Positions 20,933-31,759 of a DNA stretch of 64,000 nt are shown here, one piece after another (positions within the stretch are counted from its first letter, which is position 1; every line of letters begins with the position of its first letter). Source of the stretch: Myrica gale (taxonomy: Eukaryota > Streptophyta > Magnoliopsida > Fagales > Myricaceae); contig OZ005618.1 in NCBI GenBank assembly GCA_963930655.1, positions 5,044,001 through 5,108,000 of the forward strand, in the 5' to 3' direction. The notes beneath the pieces were generated by a model, which made no database searches, was not told the origin of the DNA, and saw only the letters and a list, made by a program, of their open reading frames with translations. The position numbers and the translations under genes are program-made.

Positions 20933-23203
20933 ATGGCTAAGACGGGAGTTTCTGATTCTGAACCGACGGTGACGGCTAAGGCGACGGAGTTGAAGAAAGA
21001 GCTGCAGAGACTGGTGCGGGCTATTCTTGACGATGAGGATTGCAGCACCGAAACCATTGATCGGGCGAAGGAGAAGATTTGTGCTTTGAAGGAATTGAAG
21101 ATGAGAGGGAAGCGGGCACTGTCGCTGAAGCTTCTCGAGACGCTGACTTGTCCCGAGGAGTTTCGGTGCCCCTTGTCCAAGGAGTTGATGAGAGATCCTG
21201 TTATTGTGGCCACTGGACAGGTGGGTATATATGAGAATTTGGATGGGATATATATATATATTTGGCAATTCGGATGGGATACTATTTGCTCTGTTTGTTT
21301 CCAGAGAAAATTGGGAAAATTTATGTGAAGTCTTGGATATTCTTTTCAGATTGTTGGTTTTTGAATTAATTTGCAAAACATAAAGTAACTGAATTTAACA
21401 TCTCTGTGTTCTTTTCTTTTACTTTGTTACTGGCCAACCAAAATGAAGGCAATGTTTTTCATTTTTCGTCCCTTTTTCTGCAAGTTGACAGCGATTTGTT
21501 TTCGGGGTTCTTCATTTTTCGACTTTCGTAGTTCATGGACCAGTTTCGATTTTTGGCTCCTCGTGTTGACTTTTCTGTTTATTTTTCCCTCTGTTCGGTG
21601 ACCGATGAACCGCTACAATAAATTTATATTTCTGGAGCTTGGTGGAATCACAAGAACGGAAATCCTTTCGTTGTTTGTACTTTCACTGAAACAGTTGAAT
21701 TCGAAGTAATACTTGTTTGATGCCTCATGCGTACAAGAATTTTGACATTTGTACCCCTATCCCTGTTATCCTCCTTTGTTGCTATTGAGTTTTGTGGAAG
21801 ACAAACATGCCAGAACGATGAATCTGACTAGGCTTCTCGAATGAGTACTGAAAAGAAAAATTCATGAGCAACTGATGGTGCAATTGTAGGGAAAAAGTAA
21901 TCCTAGTTAAATTATTTGGACGAGTCTTTCACATGATTCAATGGTATTAATTAAACTCTGTCGATCTGAATTCCTTGTTTGTAGCAATTGCCCTTTGTTT
22001 TGCTTTTTCTTTTTTTGATGTGTTCTTTTGAATTCGGTGAAATTGGAGATACTGCACTTCACATATTTCTCCTCGTTTGTCAGTTGTTAATTCATCATGA
22101 ACCCTTTGCGCATTTTGCAGACATATGATAGGCCGTTCATTCAGAAGTGGCTAAAAGCAGGCAACCGGACATGCCCTGTAACTCAACAAGTTCTCTTCCA
22201 CACAATTCTTACTCCAAATTACTTAGTACGGGAATTAATATCTCAGTGGTGTAAGAGCCGGGGGATCGAATTGTCGGATCCTGGTTTTCATAATGAGGAA
22301 GGGATAACTGTGGCTGAACGTGAACATTTTCTTTCCTTACTGGAGAAGATGTCTTTGACCAATTCTGAACAAAAGCTAGCCGCGAAGGAGCTTCGGCTGT
22401 TGACGAAGAGGATGCCCTCATTTCGGGCACTCTTTGGTGAGTCTTTAGATGCCATTCCTCAATTGCTTATTCCCCTTTCTGAAAGCAACCCTCAAAGTGA
22501 TATTCATCCGGATCTCCAAGAAGATGTGATCACAACACTCTTGAATCTCTCAATCCATGACAACAACAAAAAGCTTGTAGCTGAAACACCAAACATAATC
22601 CCTCTTCTTATGGAAGCATTGAGGTCAGGAACTGTTGAGACGAGGACCAATGCCGCGGCAGCTCTTTTCACCCTGTCAGCTCTTGATTCAAACAAGGCAC
22701 TTATTGGGAAATCTGGGGCCTTGAAGCCACTCATCGACCTATTAGAAGAAGGACATCCAATAGCTATGAAGGATGTGGCATCAGCAATCTTTACCCTATG
22801 CATGATCACCGAGAACAAGGTGAGAGCTGTAGGTGATGGTGCAGTGAGAGTGATTCTGAAGAAGATCATGGATCGTGTCCATGTGGATGAGTTGGTGGCA
22901 ATCCTTGCAATGCTCTCGAGCCATCAGAAGGCTATTGAAGAAATGGGAGAACTTGGAGCTGTTCCTTGTTTGCTTAGCATTATTAGGGAGAGCACTTGCG
23001 GACGGAACAAGGAGAATTGCATAGCGATCCTCCACACTATCTGTTTGCATGATCGAACCAAGTGGAAGGAAATGAAAGAAGAGGAGAATACCCATGGAAC
23101 TATATCGGATCTTGCTGAGAATGGAACCTCAAGAGCTAAGAGGAAGGCTAGTGGTATACTCGAAAGACTCAACAGAAGTGTTCATATTGTGCATACTTCA
23201 TGA
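20933..23203 (+). CDS. PUB9: U-box/ARM-repeat E3 ubiquitin ligase, PUB9-like
   Basis: Two exons, 20933-21220 and 22121-23203, joined at GT...AG in phase 0, give a 456-aa protein. The U-box at about residues 72-146 starts CPEEFRCPLSKELMRDPVIV, continues across the splice as ATGQ/TYDRPFIQKWL, and ends with TCPVTQQ and a VRELISQWC helix. It recruits E2 enzymes for ubiquitin transfer. The N-terminal ~70 residues form a helical segment. From about 170 onward ARM repeats follow, with signature stretches such as VITTLLNLSIHDNNKKLV, TRTNAAAALFTLSALDSNKA and GRNKENCIAILHTIC; these bind substrates or kinases. Length and architecture match Arabidopsis PUB9 (about 460 aa). The ATG opens the family N-terminus MAKTGVSD. 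No frame damage is present. The gene is cytosolic or nuclear by family. It lies about 1.8 kb from the 3' end of the convergent CHIP gene. Confidence 0.93.
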
Positions 23204-24757
23204 TGAGCTTGCTTCTGCACTGCTGTACCAAAAACAATACCCTGTAAATTCTGCATCTATTTCGAGCTCTTAATAGTCTCTAATCCGGCTCCTAGGAGAC
23301 GTGTGTGATCATCCTCAGCTACTCTTTTGCATATTCTCTCTCTATCTGGAGTGTCAATTTCAGGGTTCGTGAGTTAGCACCTGTGATTCTGTGAATAAAA
23401 TACGAAAGAAGCTTTATTTATAACACTGTTTTTGATTGATTGGTTTTGGTTCCTTTTGCTTGTTCTGGTGATTCCACACGGCTCATTTGGTACATATTGG
23501 GATTCCCTGCCAACCCCCACCCTAGAACACTGATGCAAAGAAAACCTTCCTTCGTGGACAATAAGATTCCTTAATGGTACGAAAATTCTATTATGACTGA
23601 CACTGATAATGGAGAATAAGACATGATTCATCAATTTGTTTGTTCTACTTACATGTTAGTTCTCTGAACTCTGAAGGAATTTTAATGATGGTGAAGGGGA
23701 TGATTGCTCTACACTTTCAAACGTTGCTGCTATTGTCCATATGGGACGCTCACAGATGAGCCCCATGCATGAGATACAGTCACTTGTTTGTGATGCAGAC
23801 AATGTTTAAAAGCAGTAACAGCCACTGTTTAGACAATCTCAACAATAATAATCCCTCCCATTTCTATTCAATTGAGCTTTAGAAAACCAAGTTTGATTAT
23901 ATGATAACGGGTGGTCGATTGCCGATAAAGAAAAAAAGATTGCAACACAAATTAAAGTCGATTCGAAAGGAGAGGTAGAGGGGGAAGGGAATCGATTTCG
24001 GGATGAGTAAAGAGGGTCAAATTCGGTGGCCGGTGGGAAAGTGAGATTTGAGAATGTGCCGCAACACCACGTGGCTATAATTTATTCTATTGAGCACTAA
24101 ATTAAAGTAATAATTAAAGCTTAAGAGCTCAATTAAAGGGGAAAAGATGAGAGAGAGAGAGTGAAAATATCTCGCCGTAATAGTGGGATCACTACAGATA
24201 CTTTTTCTATTTCCTTCAGGTGGATTCCATTCGAAAAAATGGTCAACCCCCATTTCTAACGAAGATGGTGTTTGGTTGACTCAGAGAGGAGGGAAATTTG
24301 AATATCGATTACAACGTACTTCATCATATTGGAACTTAATTTCCAAATGTGACAAAGTATCATTTCCAAATAAAGTTGACGTAATAAATGCTGATGTAAC
24401 CAAATTTCAACCATTTAATTCGAAAGCAATGGAGCAAAATTAAGTATTTATGTCGTGAAATCGAAATACTAGATAATAGGAAGAAAAAAAAGCAGCATTA
24501 GTGCTCTTTTTCTTTTGTATCGTACGTAGGGTTCAGGAAACAGGTTCAGGAAACATTCTGTACAAGCTAGTGAACTTGTTATGACAATATATACAATTCA
24601 AGAGAAGAAGCGACCTCACAAGACTGAATCACGGGATCCCATTGAATACAATGCAGAGACCTACAAAGCGGTAAGCTCCATTGATGATATTGCAGTCAAG
24701 CCCATATTATAGTCCACAGCTATCGAATTCTGTGACTTCCCGAGCTAAGTGAAAGTC
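23204..24757. other. Intergenic DNA between convergent PUB9-like and CHIP genes
   Basis: It holds the presumed 3' untranslated region of the PUB9-like gene and a spacer. A frame at 24183-24443 (86 codons, opening MGSLQILFLF) has no recognisable family and I do not call it. Nothing else was identified. Confidence 0.45.
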
Positions 24758-24760
24758 TTA

Positions 24761-24957
24761 GGCTGCGTTTGTCACTAAAATTTTAACCAAAATTTTATCT
24801 CTCCTGATAAAATACTCCAATATAATCTCTCTCTCTTCCATCAAAAAGTATAAAAAATTACAAAAACTATAAAATATTACTTCTCTCTTCACTTTTTCAC
24901 TAAACCCAATACCAACACTAAACCCAATACCAAAAATTTTACCACACAAACCCACCC
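24761..24957 (+). mobile_element. MITE family 1, copy 3
   Basis: The element is 197 bp, starting GGCTGCGTTTG and ending CACACAAACCCACCC. It is flanked by a perfect TTA duplication (24758-24760 and 24958-24960). It ends 6 bases from the CHIP stop codon, so it lies in the CHIP 3' untranslated region or its immediate flank. Confidence 0.88.
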
Positions 24958-24962
24958 TTAGC

Positions 24963-27900
24963 TTAGTCTACCTTGTATGCCCAGCCGTGTTTATCTAGAA
25001 ATGCCTGCACTGCTTCCTTTATGGCCAAGTTTGGTATCAGCTTGGACTTATCAAGCCGTTCGCGAGTGATTGGATCGAACTCACCCACCTAAATTGCATA
25101 CACATCAGATATTAATTCAGAGAGACAAAAGAGAGTAAGAAAGTTGGAGAACTCTTTTTTTTTTTTCAACAGTGGCCGCAGGCATATCCTGCGGATTAGG
25201 GGCGTCGAACCCCGGAAGTACCCTCCCTAAGGGGAGGAGGTAACCACTGAGCTAACGCTCAGAGTTAAGTTGGAGAACTCTTAAAAGTGAAACGCACTAT
25301 ATCCAAAAGCAAAACATCACCTTCTGAAGATGGTCCAGAATCACTGCTCTCTCATACGTAACACCACTTGGAGTGATGACAGGATCGCGGAAAAGATCGA
25401 GCGTGATTTTACAACAGAGGTAGTCAGGCACCTTAAATACCCAAGCAGAGTTATCAGCACATAATAAAGCATCAAGTAATCGGGAAATATTCAAAAACTG
25501 GTGAGAGACGTACCCAAGCACTCACCTCTGTTGGCATGTCAGTTTCTGCAGCTTCTCTAAACACTTTTCTCAGTCTCTCTAATTGTTGCAAGTGAGAAGT
25601 AGCAGGTTCGTCCAAGAAACCTTCAGTGTCAGACTCGTCGAGGAAATGTTTTTCTTTCAGAGCAGTCTCACATGCTTCTCTGCGACATGAATACCAATTA
25701 TATAAAAATACCAACGATTTTTTTTAATAAAAAAAGCAGACACTACTCATAAAAGGGCCACCCCTTCCATGGGTGAACCTCACTGGGAAAACATACTTCA
25801 AGTTTTGCAATTCCCATGACCGTTTTGAAGAAGCATTCTCCCATTCCAAGTATTTTGCTTTGGCTAGTTCCTGCCAGATCTCCTCTATCTTGTCGCTCTC
25901 AGGTTTACTTCGTCCAAGATCAAAAGCCTATACGAAGAAAATTTATTAGAACAAAATACACTGATGCTTGTGAAAATTTCAAGCAAATCTTGATTCCAAC
26001 GAAAAGAACACTACTGGCACTAGACACATCAAGATATTTCCATCCAATAGAGGGGCAAATGAGGATATTTCCATGAGCTCTGCGATTTAATGACAAGTGG
26101 TCATGTGTGTTTGTGTTTTCATTCATTAGGTTTCAACTTGCTGAATCACACCCATAATATCAACTGTGATCCGGCCTACAGGGAACAAGCCAAACTAAGT
26201 ACATACGAGCAGGATTCAAGTAAATCTCCAATTCATTAAAACGTAGCTTGAAAACGACAAGGTCCCTTGGCAGAGAACTCACGAAAACTGAGGACACTTA
26301 GAGAAGGACACAGAAAAAGATATCTCATCCTCAAACTCCCTAAACTTCCTGAAGTTATCAGTTTGTAGCTGTGCCTGCAGTCAACAGATCAAACCTCAAG
26401 AACACACCACCTATGAGTGGCTCTGGCTCCTGAGGGGAAAAAAACGTACAGGCTCCAGCTACACATATTTCCAGCAAAGACTCCCAACTAATAGAACAGG
26501 AACAATTACTAGTAAAAAAAATAACATATGTCAACGAGTTAAGTATTAAATAAAACAAAACACATCCAGTCCAAATGACATCTCAAGGTACAATTAGCAT
26601 ACCTCATCATTTGTCCACCACACAACCTATTACCCACTTAGATATTTAGTTAACAATTCTACCTTGTCTCATTCGAAAGGAGTATATTCACTGAAATCAG
26701 TCTATTTGAAGACAATTTACAACCATGAGAACAGTAAAAGGGAGAGTGTCCTATATGTGCATTTGGCCGCAAGCCTAGAAGGTAAAAATATTAGTGCTTC
26801 CTAAATATGCACTTGATACGACTAAGCTTTTCTGTCTGCTATAACATTAAAAATTTACATCAGATCAATAAGATAATTACCACGACAAACATAAGTATTT
26901 TATCCAAAATTTTGGAGTCTAATTCCCATAACAGTGTTTCTTTTACTTAATCTCCAGTCATTCTGCATATAAAAGAGCACTGAAAGATAAGGTCCTACAG
27001 AGACAAAATCCAATGTAAAAGGAAAACCAAAGGACACATTACTTGCAGTAACCACTTCAAATGCAAAAAGCTTCAAGAGATGTATTAACGAACACAACTT
27101 TGTGAATGTGATGCTGTTTCTGTCAATCTGTCCAATGAGAACATAGTTAAACTGCTTAGAAAAAAAAGTCCCCAGCTAAACCACAAGTAAAAAGGTTGCA
27201 TAAAAACTAGTCATAAAAGTCCAGTAAATCCGGATGTGTAAAAAACAGAGACAGGTCACCAGGAAAATTCAACCTGAAAGACAAATATTCAAGAGCAATA
27301 GATGGACAGAGAACACTTCCTACCTTCTGCAGTTTTTTTATTCCTTCAATAACTTCTTGCTTCTGCAGCAATGCAAGCCCCAACAAATAATGAGCCTATC
27401 ATATAGCAAAATTGTCAATTGAGATCCAATTGACCAATAGGGAAAAGAGTAGCTTAATAACCATAGCAATTATCCCCAACAGCAAATCATCTCCGACAAT
27501 AATAAGGTAAACAAACATATAGCAACATTATTAAGAAGATGGTCTATCCAACCAATGCCAGCGACATGTCATAAGAAAGAGTTTCTCCACCCTAAAAAAG
27601 TTTCAGCTCGCTTTCCCCCAACTTAAAATACTAAGACTAACAGTTGCATGAATAAGAAGATGATAAGATGCCTAGTTCTGTCTCAAAAAACTTTCATGTT
27701 TTAAATTCTTTTCCTACCTTAATGTAGAACCCCCTACCTCTTATGAAAGGAAATAACACATGAAACCCCCAACAAGAATATATGGTCAGGCCCAAGTCTA
27801 AACAGCCGAAAAAGTGAAGGGAACCCAAAAAAGGAAACAAATCTAAAGCTAAAATCACTATAGTATCTTTCTGCAAACTTTGACACACAAGAAACTGGAA

Positions 27901-30755
27901 TAGACCTAACACATAACATCGATGATAACTCTCCAATATATTATGACCTACAATCTTCTTAGAAAGGGGAAAAAATCTCTAGTATCATAAAACCCACGAG
28001 AGACATGGGCGATTTATAATCAAATGAACCATCTAATAAAAAAACTGTAAAAACGGAAGAAAAAAAAGTCAGAGAGCTGGAGAAGATCCTCCACCAGCCC
28101 TGCATGATGTAGGCGCAAAGGGTAGGGATAATACACATCGACCCGTTGGTGGAGGGCAAAAGGGTTCCCTCAACCCCTGTTCCACCACGCAGGTGGGGGT
28201 GCGAGGGTGGAGGGGAAGGATCCTCTCTGCCTCCACCTGCTCAGTGAAGAACTACGCACGAGAGGACCTGGAGGGGAGTCCCACAACAGCAAGTTGTGGC
28301 ACAGGGTAGACAGATCCCCTCCACCCCTTTGTTTTATTGTTTTTCTGTATTTAACTTTCTTTTTCACTTTCTATTTTTCCATTTTTTATTTGATCTTGGT
28401 GGTTGATTATTTGGAAACCAAATTAGTCATAAATGGAATCTCATTTCCCTTTTCTGTACATTGACAGTTCCTTTTCTCACAGATTATTATATTTCAATAA
28501 ACTAGCTGATATATCAAAATTGGCTGATATCAACACTTCTCTTCAGAGAAACTGCTGTGCTTAGAAAATGTTTCCATTGGATAAAGAAATATTTCAAAAA
28601 TCATCTCTATCCAGGTCTAGACCTTTAAAAATGGGAGATACTACTGTCATGCCAGAAAATATTCTCCCATAGAAAACTACTCTACTTGCATTTACTACAG
28701 TCCATATTCGTTGCCTAAAACAGAATAGACAAAATAACAAATTAAATGATCTGTACTTAGTCTTTTGAGCGTCACAATGAGACTGGTTTGGATTCCCATA
28801 TATCCTTATCTAATTCAAAACAAGAAAAAAACATGGTGCCACTTTGAAAAATACAGACAGGCAAACAGGATAGATTTAGGGACAGCTATAATCGTCCATT
28901 GAGTTGGAGGGAACGTCTGAATTTGATGGGTGATGTAGTTTGATCTCATTGACAACCAAACAAACAAACAATACAGGCGAAACAAAGAGAAGAATAGAAG
29001 GAACCACGAGCAGAAGACAAGACAAGGTTACATTGCAAACCCAGAGAAAGGGAGGTTGAGAGAGGGTGGAAATGCCACAACAGAGAATGAGTGGTAACAC
29101 AATGATCGCCAAGGACTTCCTTGGAGAGAGAGAGGGAGAGAGAGAGACAGAACACAAGACTTCCATGGAGACTATGTCCCCACTGATCTCCCTCTCACTT
29201 CTGCCCTTGGTGTGCAAGCAGCTTTTAGCACCCAGCACTGCACCCTTCCCTTCTAAACCTCTTTCTTCCATAATTATTAATGCATACCAAAGATTACATA
29301 CGGGGGTATAGTGCATGCTTGTTGGGTATGGACCGAGAAGCGCGTGTCGGCTTTTGAGATCAGGTCAAATTGTAGCTTGGCTCAACTTGTTTAGTTTAAA
29401 AGAGGTGAGCTCAAGTATGGCAAATTTTAGTCAAGCCAAGCCCGAACAGCCAATATTCAGCTTGGACAGGGTTGATTAGTAACATTTATGGGGCAACATA
29501 GCTTATCGAGCCACTAAAGCAAAACTACTTAAGTGTGTTATAAGTTGCCGAAAAAAGCAGCAGTTTACTATAGCTAGTAGAAACCCCCAAGTGAAAGGTC
29601 CATTCATATATAAGACCTTAACAATGCATGCACTTGAAACAAAAAATCCTAAACGTTATCAAACCTATTGGAATCCTTATTGATTAAGCTTAGAGAACTC
29701 CCAGAAAAGAACTGAACAAGCGATGATGACACTTATCTCTAAACTGGAAATTACTAAACTAGAGGATAAAGGAAGCCATGTACTGTATATAATTACTTGA
29801 AATCTATGAATTCACAATTTTGTCCAACCTAAATTCCAAACATCTAAACATTACTCAAACCAGTGTTTCTAAGATATGCCTTCAGTGGTGCCACATTCAA
29901 TTGAAACATAGTATGAATAACTTTGTACATTACAATCAACTCTCAACTAACAGCAAACATAACCAAAATGCCTGCAGAGAAAATATCCCATTAGCAATAA
30001 CAAGATTCTCTACTTTGGTTCTTCTTCTTCTTCTTGATTTTCTTTTTCTTTTTGTGCACAAACAACAATGATTGACGTATATCAAAAGACATGAAATAGT
30101 TGCGATTCAACAGTAAAAAGAAAAATCATAAATTTGTAAAATGAAAACAGTTTCAGACCTTGACAGACTCGTTGTCAAGCTCAATAGCTCTTCGACTGTC
30201 TTCCTCCACTTTTTGCCAATCGCTAAAAAAATAACACAACAGCCAAGTGAAAGCACGACGAAACGAAATTAAAACACACAAAGAGTACTGAATAAAATCC
30301 AAAAGTAAAAAAGTAAAAATGAAATTAGGGGAAAAAAGGCAAAAGAGAAATATAAAGATTAGAGAAAGAGGGGGGGGGGGGACTGAAAGGGGTTAGTGAC
30401 CGTACATACTTCCGCTTGCGATGGCACAAAGCACGATTCGTCCAATACACAGAAACCTTAGGGCATAGCGTGATTGCCTTCAAATGAACGCAACCACCAA
30501 AACACAAAGGAGATAAACTTTAAAAGCAGAACAAGACCAAGAACAAGAATTGAACGCAGAAATGCAAAAGAGTTTATACCCTCAAAAGAACAGAATACGC
30601 CAAATCAAATCAATCCCACTAACTGAATATTAAAATAAGACCTCGGTATAAGCATCGATGGCGGCTCCGAAACGTTCTTTCTTGAAGTATAAGTTGCCGT
30701 CTTGCTTGCATTGCTCAGCTTGGTTGGCCGCCGAAAAGACATCACTCGCCTGCAT
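24963..30755 (-). CDS. CHIP: E3 ubiquitin ligase CHIP (TPR + U-box co-chaperone)
   Basis: Eight minus-strand exons with consistent phases: 30642-30755, 30410-30477, 30159-30222, 27324-27395, 25797-25927, 25526-25679, 25321-25431 and 24963-25088. They total 840 nt, giving 279 aa, essentially the Arabidopsis CHIP length. CHIP binds the C-terminal EEVD tail of Hsp70/Hsp90 through TPR repeats and ubiquitinates misfolded clients. TPRs span about residues 8-115. In [20 protein letters not shown] the K and N correspond to the carboxylate-clamp residues; then come [15 protein letters not shown] and [15 protein letters not shown] charged helical linker includes [19 protein letters not shown]. The U-box at about 203-279 starts [20 protein letters not shown], with [11 protein letters not shown] and FDPITRERL. 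The start [15 protein letters not shown] matches the family. Introns reach 2.8 kb (27396-30158). The donors GTCTTA and GTCTGA are weak but canonical GT. Confidence 0.95.
25157..25266 (-). mobile_element. tRNA-derived SINE in the last CHIP intron
   Basis: Read on the minus strand, the ~110-bp body has a pol III A box TAGCTCAGTGGT (25243-25254) and B box GGTTCGACGCC (25201-25211), then an A tail (T run at 25155-25166 on the plus strand). It is flanked by a direct repeat AAGTTGGAGAACTCTT at 25141-25156 and 25267-25282, a 16-base target duplication. The combination defines a SINE retroposed into the 25089-25320 intron. The duplication is perfect, so the insertion looks recent. It resembles plant Au-type SINEs, but the family assignment is not certain. 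Confidence 0.92.
27396..30158 (-). other. Large CHIP intron (2.76 kb)
   Basis: The intron lies between the third and fourth CHIP coding exons. It contains a GC-rich, hairpin-prone block at about 28080-28320 unlike the AT-rich surroundings, possibly a degraded mobile element. It also contains a GAGA-rich stretch near 29130. No coding sequence was recognised. Confidence 0.5.
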
Positions 30756-31266
30756 TTTTCTTCTCTCTCCCCGCAATCTCAGTCGTTCTACCTAGCAGTT
30801 TGTCTCTATACGAGTTCTGTACATGCGTATATGGGTAGAGAGAGAGAGAGAGAGAGAGAGGCTGCCAAAGCCGTTTCCGAAGATCACAGAGGGTTCAGGA
30901 GCAGGAAACGCGACATGGAGAAGGAAAATAGACCTCCGCAGAAGACCACTCTTCTGTTTACAGAACAGACTTATAAATATTTTGTTTCGTTTCGTTTCGT
31001 TTTAGAATTTTGTTTTCTTCAGGCTTTTCGTCGAATCGTCGCTTTGAGCTTGGAGAAGACCCTTCGTATTGACCCAACATTTCTATCTGAAGAAAACCAG
31101 AAAATGGGAAAAATGTCGGGAAAATAGAAAAAAGAGAGAAATATACATGCACTACAGAAAATAGGGAAACAGAGTCGATCCGATTGGATTATGAAATCTC
31201 AATTGGGATTTCACTTTGACTTGTCCCAAAATCAGATTATCCTTTTGCATTTAGCGTCGGTAATGT
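30756..31266. other. CHIP 5' flank
   Basis: This is the presumed CHIP promoter and leader on the minus strand. It contains a GA microsatellite at about 30838-30861. Plus-strand frames through the region are low-complexity and not called. Confidence 0.45.
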
Positions 31267-31270
31267 TTAA

Positions 31271-31469
31271 GGCTGCGTTTGCGTCCTAAAATTTTACACA
31301 CTCAAAAATTTTAACACAATAAAAAATTCCAATATAATCTCTCTTTCCCCCATCAAATCACTACTATTCACTACAAAAAATATAAAAAATTACCTCTCTC
31401 TTCACTTTTTCACTAAACTCAATACCTAAAATTTTAACAATACTAAAATTTTACAACACAAACACACCC
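31271..31469 (+). mobile_element. MITE family 1, copy 4
   Basis: The element is 199 bp, starting GGCTGCGTTTGCG and ending ACACAAACACACCC. It is flanked by TTAA (31267-31270 and 31470-31473), which includes the 3-bp TTA duplication seen with other copies. It lies about 0.5 kb upstream of the CHIP start. Confidence 0.88.
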
Positions 31470-31472
31470 TTA

Positions 31473-31570
31473 ATACCTCAATATTTGATAGTCAAACTTC
31501 TTTTAACGGGTCAACTAATATTTGATACCTCAATATTTGATAGTCAAACTTCTTCTAACGGGTCAACTAG
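31473..31570. repeat. Tandem duplication (52-bp period) adjoining MITE copy 4
   Basis: Units at 31473-31524 and 31525-31570 both begin ATACCTCAATATTTGATAGT and carry TAACGGGTCAACTA. They differ by only a few bases. Confidence 0.85.
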
Positions 31571-31759
31571 AGATCTATATATATAAAAAAACAAAAAAAA
31601 AACACGAAAAACATTTACTTTTATTGTAAACCAAAAAACCCTAGACAATTCCTCGTTTTGATTAACAAAAAAAAAAGGTTTTCGTTTACTAGAAAAAACT
31701 TGCATTTTCCATCCAACCATGTTGTAGGCATTAAAAATAATTTCAATCTCTTAAAAAAA

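Noticed and set aside
24183-24443. 86-codon plus-strand frame between PUB9-like and CHIP
   Set aside because: Low-complexity context, no family match and no supporting structure.
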